Positions 22,834 through 32,084 are shown, counted from the first letter of the stretch. The stretch is DNA of 64,000 nt from Phosphoribacter sp037045045 (GCA_037045045.1 JBAOHL010000002.1:248001-312000); one strand, 5' to 3'. A program made the numbers and translations. Notes: a model not told the origin generated them from the sequence alone.

Positions 22834-23026
22834 GTGATGCACCCGACACCCTAACACCGTGCCACCACCCTCGCCGCGCCGCCCGGCAGCCCGGGGCCAG
22901 TTGTCGCGGAATGCCCGTGACCGTCGCCGTCCAGGGGTGGGCCGGGGCCTAACACGATGCCAGCCGGACCGGGCAAGGGGGCCAACGGGGCCAACGGGCA
23001 AGGGGCCAGCGGGCAAGTGGCCAACG

Positions 23027-23105
23027 GGGCCAGGGGGCCAGGGGGCCAGGGGGCCAGGGGGCCAGGGGGCCAGGGGGCCAGGGGGCCAGGGGGCCAGGGG
23101 GCCAG
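23027..23105. repeat. GGGGGCCA 8-bp satellite
   Basis: About nine perfect copies of an 8-bp unit, preceded by looser GGGGCCAACGGGC copies from 22975. It lies between tRNA-Ala and the end of the SepX/GlpR gene. Such G-runs could form quadruplexes and will be error-prone in sequencing and assembly. Confidence 0.88.
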
Positions 23106-23113
23106 GCGCCTGC

Positions 23114-24022
23114 TTAGCCGCCGGCGACTCGGCGCGCCGGGTCGGAGGTCATGGGAGCCACGTCCAGGTCGACGTCGAGATCCGGCTCCGGCATCGGCAC
23201 CGGCACCTCACGGCGCGGCGCCGGGTCCTTGAGCGCGTAGGTGGGTCGAGGCACGGGCACCGGGCTCCACGTCGGATCACCGGCGCGGTATGCCGTCACT
23301 CGCGGCTGCGTCTCGTCGCCGTCCGCGCTCGGGGTGGGCTCGCCGACCTCACTTGCCGCGGTGCGGCCGGGCGTCGAGGTGCGAGGGCGCATCGCGTATG
23401 CCGTGCGCCGTGCCGTCTGCTCGCGAACCGCAGAGAGGCGCAGGCTGAAGACAGACAGGACGACCACGGCCCCGGCGAAGCCCGTCGACCACCACGGCAT
23501 TTGCCCGAGAACACCGAGAACGGCCAGGACGGGTGCGGCGAGGAGGGCGCCGAGCAGGAGGACGCCACGGATCCGGCGGCCGAGGACCGCGCGGCGGGAA
23601 CGTGCCGGCCGCGGAGGGCGCCGTACCGAGGACCCCACTGCCCGGCCGCGGTGTCCGGTGGCGGTGGCTTCGGAGCTCAGGTCCACGGCCCCGCCCCGGC
23701 CGCTGGTGACACCTGGGGACCGTTGGGCGGCGGCGGACGATCCGGCAGCCCGGGCGTGCAGCGGCGAGGAGCCGCGGGCCGCGCCCACGGCAGCACTGGC
23801 CAAGGATGGCACCGCCGACACGCTCTCGGGCCGGCGCACGCGCAGCGGCACCGCGCCCTCGCGATCGAGTACCCGCATGGCCTCGCTGAATCGGTCGACC
23901 GACCGCGCCGTGGACAGGTGCTCACGTCGGCGGATCCAGTGCGGGACGAACCACGCTGCCCAGATCGCGACGACGGCGACGAAGACGAGGGACGAGGGCT
24001 GCACGGCGACAACGGTAGGCAC
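23114..24022 (-). CDS. divisome-associated membrane protein SepX/GlpR-like
   Basis: A 302-aa bitopic protein. The N-terminus SSLVFVAVVAIWAAWFVPHWIRRREHL...RFSEAMRVL matches the actinobacterial SepX (Streptomyces) and GlpR (Corynebacterium) family: one helix followed by WxRR and a conserved helical stretch. Two more hydrophobic helices lie at about residues 151-196, after a disordered Ser/Arg-rich linker, and the tail is acidic and Pro-rich. In those systems the protein stabilises FtsZ or recruits the gephyrin-like Glp, which is encoded nearby at 26129-27364. GTG 24022 has a weak GAGG site; GTG 24004 is an alternative start closer to the family. Confidence 0.75.
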   Translation of the reverse strand: MPTVVAVQPSSLVFVAVVAIWAAWFVPHWIRRREHLSTARSVDRFSEAMRVLDREGAVPLRVRRPESVSAVPSLASAAVGAARGSSPLHARAAGSSAAAQRSPGVTSGRGGAVDLSSEATATGHRGRAVGSSVRRPPRPARSRRAVLGRRIRGVLLLGALLAAPVLAVLGVLGQMPWWSTGFAGAVVVLSVFSLRLSAVREQTARRTAYAMRPRTSTPGRTAASEVGEPTPSADGDETQPRVTAYRAGDPTWSPVPVPRPTYALKDPAPRREVPVPMPEPDLDVDLDVAPMTSDPARRVAGG

Positions 24023-24074
24023 TGCCCGCGACCTCGCCCCGCACCCGCGCCGGTGTGTCGCGCATGGGGCGGAT

Positions 24075-24450
24075 GTGACGGGTGAGGGCGGTGACAGGTG
24101 AGGAGCGGCGGTGACGGTGAGGGGCGGCGGTGACGGGTGAGGGCGGTGACAGGTGAGGAGCGGCGGTGACGGGTGAGGGGCGGCGGTGACGGGTGAGGGG
24201 CGGCGGTGACGGGTGAGGGCGGTGACGGTGAGGGGCGGCGGTGACGGGTGAGGGCGGTGACAGGTGAGGAGCGGCGGTGACGGGTGAGGGGCGGCGGTGA
24301 CGGGTGAGGGCGGTGACGGGTGAGGGGCGGCGGTGACGGGTGAGGGCGGTGACAGGTGAGGGGCGGCGGTGACGGTGAGGGGCGGCGGTGACGGTGAGGG
24401 GCGGCGGTGACGGTGAGGGGCGGCGGTGACGGTGAGGGGCGGCGGTGACG
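24075..24450. repeat. GGTGAGGGGCGGCGGTGACG satellite
   Basis: About 376 bp of 15-20-bp units (GGTGAGGGGCGGCGGTGAC with shorter GGTGAGGGCGGTGAC variants), about 20 copies, filling the whole gap between the SepX/GlpR gene and the acetyltransferase gene. Unit order is irregular, as expected from slippage. No coding frame is credible. Confidence 0.9.
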
Positions 24451-24460
24451 GGTGTGTCGA

Positions 24461-25084
24461 TCAGCCGCTGGGGGCCCTCGTCCACCGGTTGACCACCGAA
24501 TCCTCGGTGACATCCTCACGCAGCAGGGCGAACGTCCGGTGATCTCGCCAGTCCCCGCCGATGTGCAGGTACCGCGCGCGCAGTCCTTCGTCGCGGAATC
24601 CGAGGTGACGCACCACGGCCAACGAGCGCTCGTTCTCGGGCCGGATGTTCACCTCCACCCGATGGAGGCCGACCGGGCCGAACGCGTGGTCGCAGGCGAG
24701 GGCCAGCGCCCGGGTGGCCACCCCGTGCCCGGCGACCCGTTCGGCCACCCAATACCCGGCCGCCGCGGACAGCAAGGACCCTCGGACGATCCCGAACAGG
24801 TGGACCTGACCGACTAGGACCCCGTCGAGCTCGACGACGAAAGGCAGCGACCGTCCCTCTCGGGAGTCTCGGTCGAGGGAACGGACGTACTGCCGGAACG
24901 GAACTTGCGGCGAGCCCCCGTCGGGTGACGTCGGCTCCCACGGACCGACCCACTCGGCGTTGTCCGCCCGCAGCCTCGTCCAATCGACCTGGTCGGCGCG
25001 CTGCAACGGCCGGAGCACGAGCCTGGAGGCGAACCCGTCGATCGCCGTGAGCGTCACCGGCCAGCTGGCCGAACCTCTCAGCAC
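24461..25084 (-). CDS. RimJ/RimL-type GNAT N-acetyltransferase
   Basis: A 207-aa GNAT. RLVLRPLQRAD opens the fold, VGQVHLFGI is beta-4, GYWVAERVAGHGVATRALALA holds the acetyl-CoA loop (in place of R/QxxGxG/A: RVAGHG), and VEVNIRPENERSLAVVRHLGF is the RimJ/L signature. Members acetylate N-terminal Ala/Ser of ribosomal or other proteins. Mycobacteria have the homologue (Rv0995) at the same spot between Glp/MoeA1 and the GlpR homologue. It overlaps the end of the Mog gene by 7 bp and may start at an internal GTG 10 codons in. Confidence 0.8.
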   Translation of the reverse strand: MLRGSASWPVTLTAIDGFASRLVLRPLQRADQVDWTRLRADNAEWVGPWEPTSPDGGSPQVPFRQYVRSLDRDSREGRSLPFVVELDGVLVGQVHLFGIVRGSLLSAAAGYWVAERVAGHGVATRALALACDHAFGPVGLHRVEVNIRPENERSLAVVRHLGFRDEGLRARYLHIGGDWRDHRTFALLREDVTEDSVVNRWTRAPSG

Positions 25085-25653
25085 GAGGGCCCTGACCCGT
25101 CGACCGCCGGATCCGCGACGCCTCCGAGAGGCCGCGCCGGCTCGGCGAACCTCGGCTCGTGATCACCGCCGCCGAGCTGATCCAGGGCGTGCTCGAGCAC
25201 GCCCTGCAAAATCCCCAAGGCGTCCCGGACCCCTCCGCGCGAACCAGGCAGGTTGACCACCAGCGTCGGCCCGGCGACCCCCGCGACCCCGCGTGACAAC
25301 ACCGCCGGGGCCACGCCGGCGGCCAGCCCGGCCGCCCGGATGGCCTCGGGGATCCCCGGCAGGTGCCGCTGCAACAGCGGCTCGGTCTGCTCCGGGGTGG
25401 CGTCGCTCGGTGCGATCCCGGTGCCGCCGGTGGTGAGTACGACGGCCGGCCGGGTCGACAGCGCGGCGCGCAGCGCCGCACCCACCGGCTCGCCGTCCTC
25501 GACGACGACCGGGCCGGTCACGGCATACCCCCACGTGTTCAGGGCGTCGACGATGACGGGACCGGTGCGGTCCTCGTACGTGCCGTCCGCCGCACGCGTC
25601 GACGCGACGACGACGACGGCGCGCGGCCGGCCACCCGCCGGAACGCCGCTCAC
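25078..25653 (-). CDS. mog: molybdopterin adenylyltransferase (MogA/MoaB family)
   Basis: A 191-aa MogA/MoaB-fold protein: VVVVASTRAADGTYEDRTGPVI, the nucleotide-binding TTGGTGIAPSDATPEQTEPLL, and GPTLVVNLPGSRGGV. It adenylylates molybdopterin before molybdenum insertion by MoeA. GTG 25653 overlaps the MoaC stop (GTGA), which decides the start over an upstream TTG. Part of a glp-moaC-mog-acetyltransferase operon. Confidence 0.85.
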   Translation of the reverse strand: MSGVPAGGRPRAVVVVASTRAADGTYEDRTGPVIVDALNTWGYAVTGPVVVEDGEPVGAALRAALSTRPAVVLTTGGTGIAPSDATPEQTEPLLQRHLPGIPEAIRAAGLAAGVAPAVLSRGVAGVAGPTLVVNLPGSRGGVRDALGILQGVLEHALDQLGGGDHEPRFAEPARPLGGVADPAVDGSGPSC

Positions 25654-26132
25654 GCTTCGGACCAATCGCCGGAGCGCCCGCCGGACTTGGCGGTCACGCG
25701 CACGTCGGTGATGCGGGTATGCCGGTCGAGCGCCTTGACCATGTCGACGAGGGCGAGCGCGGCGACCGTCACCGCGGTGAGCGCCTCCATCTCGATCCCG
25801 GTCCGATCGGCGGTGCGGACCGTCGCGGCGATGTCGACCCCGTCGTCGGTCACGCGCAGGTCGACGGTAGCGGCGTGCACGGCGATCGGATGCGCGAGCG
25901 GGACGAGGTCGGGGGTGCGCTTGACCCCCTGCAGGCCGGCGATCCGGGCCACCGCGAGGGCGTCGCCCTTGGGCACCGTGCCGCCACGCAACGCGGCGAC
26001 GGCGGCCGGGCTCATGAGCACCCGTCCGGCGGCACTGGCCGACCGGGCCGTCACCGGCTTGGCCGAGACGTCGACGAGGTGCGCCGAACCGTCCGCGCGG
26101 ACGTGGGTGAGCGGTCCTGCAGGGTCGGTCAC
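25650..26132 (-). CDS. moaC: cyclic pyranopterin monophosphate synthase MoaC
   Basis: A 160-aa MoaC. It converts the MoaA product to cPMP in molybdenum cofactor synthesis. Visible: HLVDVSAKPVTARSA, KGDALAVARIAGLQGVKRTPDLVPLAHP and GIEMEALTAVTVAALALVDMVKA, including the conserved Lys and Met-Glu region. GTG 26132 overlaps the Glp/MoeA stop; a longer frame upstream is non-homologous. Confidence 0.92.
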   Translation of the reverse strand: MTDPAGPLTHVRADGSAHLVDVSAKPVTARSASAAGRVLMSPAAVAALRGGTVPKGDALAVARIAGLQGVKRTPDLVPLAHPIAVHAATVDLRVTDDGVDIAATVRTADRTGIEMEALTAVTVAALALVDMVKALDRHTRITDVRVTAKSGGRSGDWSEA

Positions 26133-27364
26133 GGCACCATCCTGCCCCCCGGGACGTCGAGCAGCAGCACGTCGGCCTCGTCGCCGATCTCCAGCGCGGT
26201 CGTCGCCTCCGGGACGACGACGAGCGCGTCGGCCTGCGACAGCGCGGCCACGAAGTGCGAGCCCTGCCCGGTCGCGGGCGCCACCTGCCACCCCCCGTCG
26301 ACGTGTCGGGCGCTCGCCCGGGCGTACTGCCGCCGCCCGGCCGGCGATCGCAGCGGCCCGGAGAGTCGGGCCCGCACCGTGGGCCGAACCGCGGGCGTCA
26401 GCCCCATCATCGAACGCAGGGCCGGCCTGACGAACACCTCGAACGACACGTACGCCGACACCGGGTTGCCCGGCAACGTGAACACGGGCACGCCGCGCTG
26501 CCCGAGCAGGCCGAACCCCTGGGGCTTGCCCGGCTGCATCGCCACCTGGTGGAACGCCACGCCCTCCGGCCCGGACAGCACCTGCTTGACGACGTCGTAC
26601 GCGCCCATGCTCACTCCGCCGGAGGTGACGACGACGTCGACCTGCTCGACCAACCGGTCGAGCAGGGAGCGGACCGTGTGCGAATCGTCGCCGACGCAGG
26701 AGCGGTATGCCGCGGTCGCTCCGGCCCGCGCGACCGCCCCGGCGAGCAGGTAGCTGTTCGAGTCGTAGATCTGTCCCGGCCCCAGGGGCCGCCCGGGCTC
26801 GACGAGTTCGGCTCCGGTCGAGACGACGGCGACCCGGGCCCGCCGGCGGACCAGGGCATCGGCGTGGCCGGCGGCGGCGAGTGCGCCGATCCGGCGCGCG
26901 TCGAGCACGTGCCCGGCGGCGAGGACGGGGCCCCCGACCGGCACGTCCTCCCCCTGGCGACGAATGTGCGCCCCCGGCCGCGCGGGACGGCGGATGAGCA
27001 CGACGTCCGTGCCGGCGTCGGTGTCCTCGACGGGGACGACGGCGTCGGCACCGGGCGGCAGCATCGAGCCGGTCATGATCCGCGCGGTCCGGCCCCGCTC
27101 GACCGCCCCGGTCGGCGGGCTGCCGGCCGGGATGTCGTCGACGACGACAAGCCGGACGGGGCTCTCAGGTGTCGCCTCGGCCACGTCGGCGGCGCGCACG
27201 GCATACCCGTCCATCGCCGAGTTGTCGAAGCCGGGCAGGTCGACGAGGGAGACGACGTCCTCGCAGCACACCAGGCCGTTGGCCTGCGGCAACCGCAGAC
27301 GGGTGGGATCGAGGGGGCGGACTGCGGCGAGGATTTCGCGCAGGTGCTCGTCGACGGTGCGCAC
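26129..27364 (-). CDS. glp: gephyrin-like Glp / MoeA-family protein
   Basis: A 411-aa MoeA-family protein. MoeA inserts molybdate into adenylylated molybdopterin. Visible: PGFDNSAMDGYAVRAADV, IMTGSMLPPGADAVV, VSTGAELVEPG, TSGGVSMGAYDVVK and MQPGKPQGFG. In corynebacteria the copy in the galU neighbourhood is the gephyrin-like Glp, which binds FtsZ and the membrane receptor GlpR; that receptor family is encoded here at 23114-24022. Because moaC and mog are interleaved, it could serve cofactor synthesis, division, or both. GTG 27364 lies 1 nt after the upstream stop. Confidence 0.82.
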   Translation of the reverse strand: MRTVDEHLREILAAVRPLDPTRLRLPQANGLVCCEDVVSLVDLPGFDNSAMDGYAVRAADVAEATPESPVRLVVVDDIPAGSPPTGAVERGRTARIMTGSMLPPGADAVVPVEDTDAGTDVVLIRRPARPGAHIRRQGEDVPVGGPVLAAGHVLDARRIGALAAAGHADALVRRRARVAVVSTGAELVEPGRPLGPGQIYDSNSYLLAGAVARAGATAAYRSCVGDDSHTVRSLLDRLVEQVDVVVTSGGVSMGAYDVVKQVLSGPEGVAFHQVAMQPGKPQGFGLLGQRGVPVFTLPGNPVSAYVSFEVFVRPALRSMMGLTPAVRPTVRARLSGPLRSPAGRRQYARASARHVDGGWQVAPATGQGSHFVAALSQADALVVVPEATTALEIGDEADVLLLDVPGGRMVP

Positions 27365-27365
27365 G

Positions 27366-28745
27366 TCAGCCGTGCAGGACGGTGCCGTCGGGGATGCGCA
27401 GGGGGCGCTCCGCGTGGATGCGCACGTCCCCGCGGCAGACAACGCCCGCACCGAAGGTCACCTCGCCGGACACCCGCAGCGACGTGCACTCCCGAATCGA
27501 GGGCACTCCGTGCGGGAACCGGGCGTCGAAGTCCGGGACGAGGGTGTAGTGCTCGTCGAGGTCGATGGACGGTTCCGGCGAGTCCGTGGTGAGGACGATC
27601 TGCGAGGTCTCGTCGAGGGTGTAGCGGTCGGAGCGGATGAGCAGCAGCTCGTTGGTCGTCTTGACCGGCCGGAACCGCGAGCGCGGCACGAGCACGGCCC
27701 GGGAACCCTCGAAGGTCTCGATCGCCGCCCCCATCGCCGTCTCGAGCTGGATGACCGGCGTCGACGCCGGATCGCTCGGGTCCACCGTCTTGCGGTTGAC
27801 GACGATGGGCAGGCCGAGCAGTCCGCCGCGCTCGGACAGCACCTGGGCCAAGGCGTCGAGGTCGATCCACAGGTTGTTCGTGTGGAACGTCGTATGCCGC
27901 CGGATGTCGCCGAAGGAGCCCTCCTCGCCCGGCACGACCATGGCGCTGTCGCGCAACACGAGCCGTCCGTCGCTGCGGCGCACCGCGAGATGCCCGCCCT
28001 TGCGGTCGTTGACGGTGCGCTCGCACACCTCCGCGACGTAGCTCACCCCGTTGGCGAGCATCCAGGCGGCGATGTCCGGGTCGCACGTCGCGCCGAGGTT
28101 GTCCCCGTTGGAGACGAAGGCGAGCCGGTACCCCTGGCGGCGCAGCTCGTCGACGAGCCCCGTTTCGTGTGCGGCGACGTAGAGGTCCCCGTGACCGGGC
28201 GGGCACCACTCGAGGGACGGGTCGGCCGGCCAGTCCACCGGCATGAAGTCCTCGGCCCGCAGCTTCGGTTCGGCGCTCTGGACGAATCCCCACGGCAGGT
28301 GCGGCACCCGGATCTGCGGGTAGCGCTCGAGGATTGCCGCGGTGTCCGCCTGGGTGCGGAAGGAGTCCATGAGCAGCAGCGGCAGGGGCGCGCCATACCG
28401 GCCGCGCAGCGCGAGCACCTGCCGGACGATGACGTCGAGGAAGGTCAGCCCGTCGCGGACCGTCAGCGCGGTCTTGGCCCCGGCCAGGCCCATGCTCGTG
28501 CCGAGGCCGCCGTTGAGCTTGATGACCGCGGTGACACCCATCGCCGCGGCGCGCTGCACGTCCGTGGCCCGCGTCTCGGCGAGGCGGGGCAACGGCCCCA
28601 GCGGGTCGATGCTCGCCTCGGGGATCGTGCCGAGCGCGCCGGCCTCGAGCTGGCGGTAGTAGTGGCTGAACGACGCCATCGCACTCGGGTTGACCCCGTG
28701 GGCACGCATGCGTTCGACCGCCAGCGCCAGGCCCACCTCGCTCAC
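27366..28745 (-). CDS. UTP-glucose-1-phosphate uridylyltransferase, eukaryote-type UDPGP
   Basis: A 459-aa enzyme making UDP-glucose from UTP and glucose-1-P for cell-wall and glycan synthesis. It belongs to the long UDPGP family, not bacterial GalU (~300 aa): KLNGGLGTSMGLAGAK is the nucleotide loop, followed by LLLMDSFRTQ, GHGDLYVA, FVSNGDNLGA and FRPVKTTNELLLIRSD. The C-terminal beta-helix-like tail (GEVTFGAGVVCRGDVRI) is also of that type. GTG 28745 lies only 15 bp from the divergent cyclo-ligase ATG. A TAGGCT box just upstream suggests a leaderless transcript. Confidence 0.88.
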   Translation of the reverse strand: MSEVGLALAVERMRAHGVNPSAMASFSHYYRQLEAGALGTIPEASIDPLGPLPRLAETRATDVQRAAAMGVTAVIKLNGGLGTSMGLAGAKTALTVRDGLTFLDVIVRQVLALRGRYGAPLPLLLMDSFRTQADTAAILERYPQIRVPHLPWGFVQSAEPKLRAEDFMPVDWPADPSLEWCPPGHGDLYVAAHETGLVDELRRQGYRLAFVSNGDNLGATCDPDIAAWMLANGVSYVAEVCERTVNDRKGGHLAVRRSDGRLVLRDSAMVVPGEEGSFGDIRRHTTFHTNNLWIDLDALAQVLSERGGLLGLPIVVNRKTVDPSDPASTPVIQLETAMGAAIETFEGSRAVLVPRSRFRPVKTTNELLLIRSDRYTLDETSQIVLTTDSPEPSIDLDEHYTLVPDFDARFPHGVPSIRECTSLRVSGEVTFGAGVVCRGDVRIHAERPLRIPDGTVLHG

Positions 28746-28760
28746 GACGCACAGCCTACG

Positions 28761-29357
28761 ATGCCGGGCATGGACGAGCTGGACCGCGTCGAGGCGAAGC
28801 AGGCGTGGCGGGTCGAGGTGCGCCGGGCGCGACGAGAACGCGCGCAGCGGGGCGGTCGCGCCGAGGCCGGTACCGCCCTCGCCGACGCCGTCCTGGCCCT
28901 CGTCTGGCAGCTCTCGGCCGGCGCGGTATGCCGCGTGACTGCCTATGAGTCCCGGCCCACCGAACCGCCCACCGAGGCGCTCGTCGACGCGCTGCGTGCG
29001 GCGGGGCACGCCGTGTTGCTGCCGATCACGGGCGCCGATCGGACCCTCGAATGGGACGACTCCGGGCGGCGGCGCCCACCCGAGTCCATCGGCTCGGCGA
29101 GCCTTGTGCTCACCCCTGGCTTGGCCGTCGACCGGGCCGGCCGGCGTTTGGGCCAGGGCGGTGGCTACTACGACGCGGCACTGGCCCACGTCCCGGCCGG
29201 CGTACCGGTCGTCACCCTGCTGTGGGACGACGAACTTGTCGAGGGGCCACTGCCGACGCAGGACCACGACCGGCGCGTCGACGGGGTGCTTATGCCCACA
29301 GCCGGAGTCGTCTGGTTGGGGCGGCCGCGGCCGGAGTGGACCGGCCCGGCCCGCTGA
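28761..29357 (+). CDS. 5-formyltetrahydrofolate cyclo-ligase
   Basis: A 198-aa 5-FTHF cyclo-ligase (MTHFS), which uses ATP to return 5-formyl-THF to the folate pool. Visible: KQAWRVEVRRARRER (substrate-binding N-terminus), LVLTPGLAVDRAGRRLGQGGGYYDAAL (the signature GRLGxGxGYYD loop) and DDELVEGPLPTQDHDRRVDGVLMP. The ATG at 28761 overlaps a TACGAT box, consistent with a leaderless message; ATG 28770 is an alternative. Divergent from the UDPGP gene, as in mycobacteria (Rv0992c-Rv0993). Confidence 0.9.
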   Translation: MPGMDELDRVEAKQAWRVEVRRARRERAQRGGRAEAGTALADAVLALVWQLSAGAVCRVTAYESRPTEPPTEALVDALRAAGHAVLLPITGADRTLEWDDSGRRRPPESIGSASLVLTPGLAVDRAGRRLGQGGGYYDAALAHVPAGVPVVTLLWDDELVEGPLPTQDHDRRVDGVLMPTAGVVWLGRPRPEWTGPAR

Positions 29358-29370
29358 GAGCCGGGCGGGC

Positions 29371-32025
29371 TCAGGACCGCGGGACGAGGACGAGTTCGTC
29401 GCGCTTGGCCGCATTGACGGCCGCCTGGGTGAAGGGCCACGGGAACGTCGTCCCGCTGGCCCACGCGTCGACCTGGTCGACGTAGTTCGGGTGATAGGGG
29501 TGCCCGCTGGCCCCGGTCTGGTTCACCCACGTCGAGGCGTCGAGATCGGCGAGGTCCACGACCATACGCATCGAGGGCGCCCACTGCACCTGATAGCCCT
29601 TGGTCGCGTCCCACCCGTTGGCGTTGACGATCGACCCGCCGCCCGGCAGCGGGATCGGTCCGCGGTTGACCATGCTGCGCACGATCGAGGGCACGCTCTC
29701 GCCGCCGAGCACCCGGTGGGTCAGCGTGAGGGTGTGCAACTTGCCCCACGACCATTCCGACACGTTGGAGCTGATCGCGCGGGTGAGGTCGAGCCTCGCC
29801 TGGACGAGGGCCCGGTGGAGGATCTCGTCGCGACTCTCCACGACCGAAGGGGTCCGCTTGTCGTCCCACCACGGGTTGGCGGGGTCACGGAGCAACACGC
29901 TCATCGCCTGCCACCAGCGCCCGCCCCCGTCCGCACGGACGTCGGCCGGCAGTTGGTCGTCGAACGTCGCCTGCATGAGCCGGGTCCAGACAGCGTTGAA
30001 GTATGCCGCCGCCGCGGAGTTCGTCGAGGAGTCGGCCGGTTGGGTGAAGTCCCAGCGCCGCAAGAGATCCTGCGCCGGCAGGGTGAACGGGTCGCCGGAC
30101 AGGTCGATGTCGAGCAGCGCCTTGACGAGGGTCGGCGCGAAGGTGTTCTTTGCGTCGAGTTGGATCGTGCTCATCTGCTCGCGGGTCAGCGTCGGAGTCG
30201 CCGCGATGAGGTCGGCGATCCGTTGGCTGCGCCACCCCGGATCCCACTCGGTCGTGAGGTAGGGCGATCCGGCCGCGGTGACCTGCTGGTTGGCCGCGAC
30301 GATGACCGCCTCGGGCGGGTCCAGCGTCCACGGCATGTGTTCGAACGGGACGAACCCCTGCCAATCCCACTGCGAATCCCATCCCGGCGACGGGAGGTAG
30401 CCGGGCGGATACCCGGGGGTCGAGGCCCGCCGGACCGGCACCAGTCCCGGCGCCTGGTAGCCGATGTGTCCGTCGACGTCGGCGTAGACGAGGTTCTGCG
30501 AGGGCACCGCGAAGGCTCGGGCCGCCTCCCGGAAGCTCGCGAAGTCCTTGGCCGTGTCGAGCAGAAACACCGCGTCGAGAGTCGCCGTCGGCACCAACCC
30601 CGTCCAGGCGAGCGACACGGCATACGGCTCTGGGGCACTGCCCTCGCCGACGGCGGGTCGCCGCCCCGCGTCGGTCGCCGCGGGGACGACGTCGGACAGG
30701 ATCGGGCCGTGCCCCGTGCGCCGGGTCGTCAGTTCGACGTCGTCGCCGCCGCGGACCTTGATCGTCTCGGTGCCGATCTCCAGCGGGAGGGTCCGGCCGT
30801 CCTTGACGTACGCGGAGTCGCCGGAGAGCTTCTCGAAGTAGAAGTCCGTGGCGTCCGGCGCGAGGTTGGTGAACCCCCAGGCAACGCGGGCGTTGTGGCC
30901 GATGACGACCCCGGGCATCCCGGCGAAGGAGAAGCCGGCGACGTCGAACGGGCACGACGTCGACACGGTCCGGCAGTGCAGGCCGATCTGGTACCAGACA
31001 CCCGGCACCGAGGGAGCCAAGTGGGGGTCGTTGGCCAGCAACGGCTTCCCGCTCGCGGTACGGGCCCCGGAGACGACCCATGAGTTGGACCCGATGCCGT
31101 CCCCTCGACCGAGCACGCTCACCACGGCGTCGAGGGCGGCCGAGGCGGAGGCGAGGGCGTCGGCGGCGGAGGCGGAGAGGGTCACGCCGGTCACCGCGGC
31201 CGCTGCCGACCCGGGTGTTCCGGCGGGAGGGCCAAGACGTGGCGCTCCCGCGCCGGTGCCGCCACCGGCGGCCGACAGCGCCGGGGGCGCGACGGCCCCG
31301 GCAGCGGACTGTCCGGGCTGCCAGTCGGCCTCCGAGAGGATCGAGGCGTGCGTGCTCGGGTAAGGCGGATAGAGCACGGCGATCATCTTCGCGTCCATGG
31401 TCGGCACGAGCCGGGCTCGGGTCAGCTCGTCGGAGTAGTCCGCGCGCAGGTCCCACGCCATCGCCTCGATCCAGACCAAGGAGTCGACCGCGTCCCAGCG
31501 CTCGATGCGGTACTCGGGCAGGCTCGTGCCGAGGACGGCGTACTCCAGGGCGGTGCTCGAGGCGTCGCGGCGCTCGAGGTAGTCGTTGACCCCCTCCGCG
31601 TAGGCGGCGAGGTACTGGCGGGTCGTCGGGGCGAGCTTGGGCAACGAGGCCTCGGCGACCTTGCGCCAGCCGAGGGTGCGCACGACCTTGTCCGTGTCGA
31701 CGCCGGCCTTGCCGACGAGTTCGGCGAGCCGCCCCGAGGCGACGTGCCGACGCAGGTCCATCTCGAAGAACCGGTCCTGAGCGGTGACGAATCCCTGGGC
31801 CCGGAACAGGTCAGCGGGAGTGTCGGCATACACCTGCGGTATGCCGTGCGCGTCCCGCACGACCGACACCTGACCGTCCAGCCCAGGGAGGGCGACCGTG
31901 CCACTGGTCGTTGGCCACCCCCGCCGGACCGTGGAAGCGCCGACGACGCTGAGAGCCACGACGACGACGAGCAGCAGGAGCACGAGGGCGATCCCCACTC
32001 GACGGAATCTGCGGACACGCTGCAC
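29371..32025 (-). CDS. penicillin acylase-family Ntn-hydrolase
   Basis: An 884-aa secreted or membrane-anchored acylase. One N-terminal helix (about residues 10-30) serves as anchor or signal. The alpha-subunit region follows, then an Ala/Gly/Pro-rich spacer (about residues 237-295). The beta subunit begins at the autoproteolytic Gly-Ser of GIGSNSWVVSGARTASGKPL; that Ser is the nucleophile. LLANDPHL and the late RMVVDLADLDAS are family features. Substrates may be beta-lactams, acyl-homoserine lactones or lipopeptides; sequence alone does not decide. Confidence 0.88.
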   Translation of the reverse strand: MQRVRRFRRVGIALVLLLLVVVVALSVVGASTVRRGWPTTSGTVALPGLDGQVSVVRDAHGIPQVYADTPADLFRAQGFVTAQDRFFEMDLRRHVASGRLAELVGKAGVDTDKVVRTLGWRKVAEASLPKLAPTTRQYLAAYAEGVNDYLERRDASSTALEYAVLGTSLPEYRIERWDAVDSLVWIEAMAWDLRADYSDELTRARLVPTMDAKMIAVLYPPYPSTHASILSEADWQPGQSAAGAVAPPALSAAGGGTGAGAPRLGPPAGTPGSAAAAVTGVTLSASAADALASASAALDAVVSVLGRGDGIGSNSWVVSGARTASGKPLLANDPHLAPSVPGVWYQIGLHCRTVSTSCPFDVAGFSFAGMPGVVIGHNARVAWGFTNLAPDATDFYFEKLSGDSAYVKDGRTLPLEIGTETIKVRGGDDVELTTRRTGHGPILSDVVPAATDAGRRPAVGEGSAPEPYAVSLAWTGLVPTATLDAVFLLDTAKDFASFREAARAFAVPSQNLVYADVDGHIGYQAPGLVPVRRASTPGYPPGYLPSPGWDSQWDWQGFVPFEHMPWTLDPPEAVIVAANQQVTAAGSPYLTTEWDPGWRSQRIADLIAATPTLTREQMSTIQLDAKNTFAPTLVKALLDIDLSGDPFTLPAQDLLRRWDFTQPADSSTNSAAAAYFNAVWTRLMQATFDDQLPADVRADGGGRWWQAMSVLLRDPANPWWDDKRTPSVVESRDEILHRALVQARLDLTRAISSNVSEWSWGKLHTLTLTHRVLGGESVPSIVRSMVNRGPIPLPGGGSIVNANGWDATKGYQVQWAPSMRMVVDLADLDASTWVNQTGASGHPYHPNYVDQVDAWASGTTFPWPFTQAAVNAAKRDELVLVPRS

Positions 32026-32084
32026 CCTGCGAGACTAAGCCCAACAACCTCGGGCGGTGCGCAGGCGGCGGAGGAGGTGGCGAC

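Noticed and set aside
24075..24450. Possible CRISPR array (regular repeats with short intervals)
   Set aside because: Units are contiguous and all alike, with no unique spacers, no dyad repeat of 25-40 bp and no cas genes nearby. The same holds for 21031-21250 and 57110-57420.
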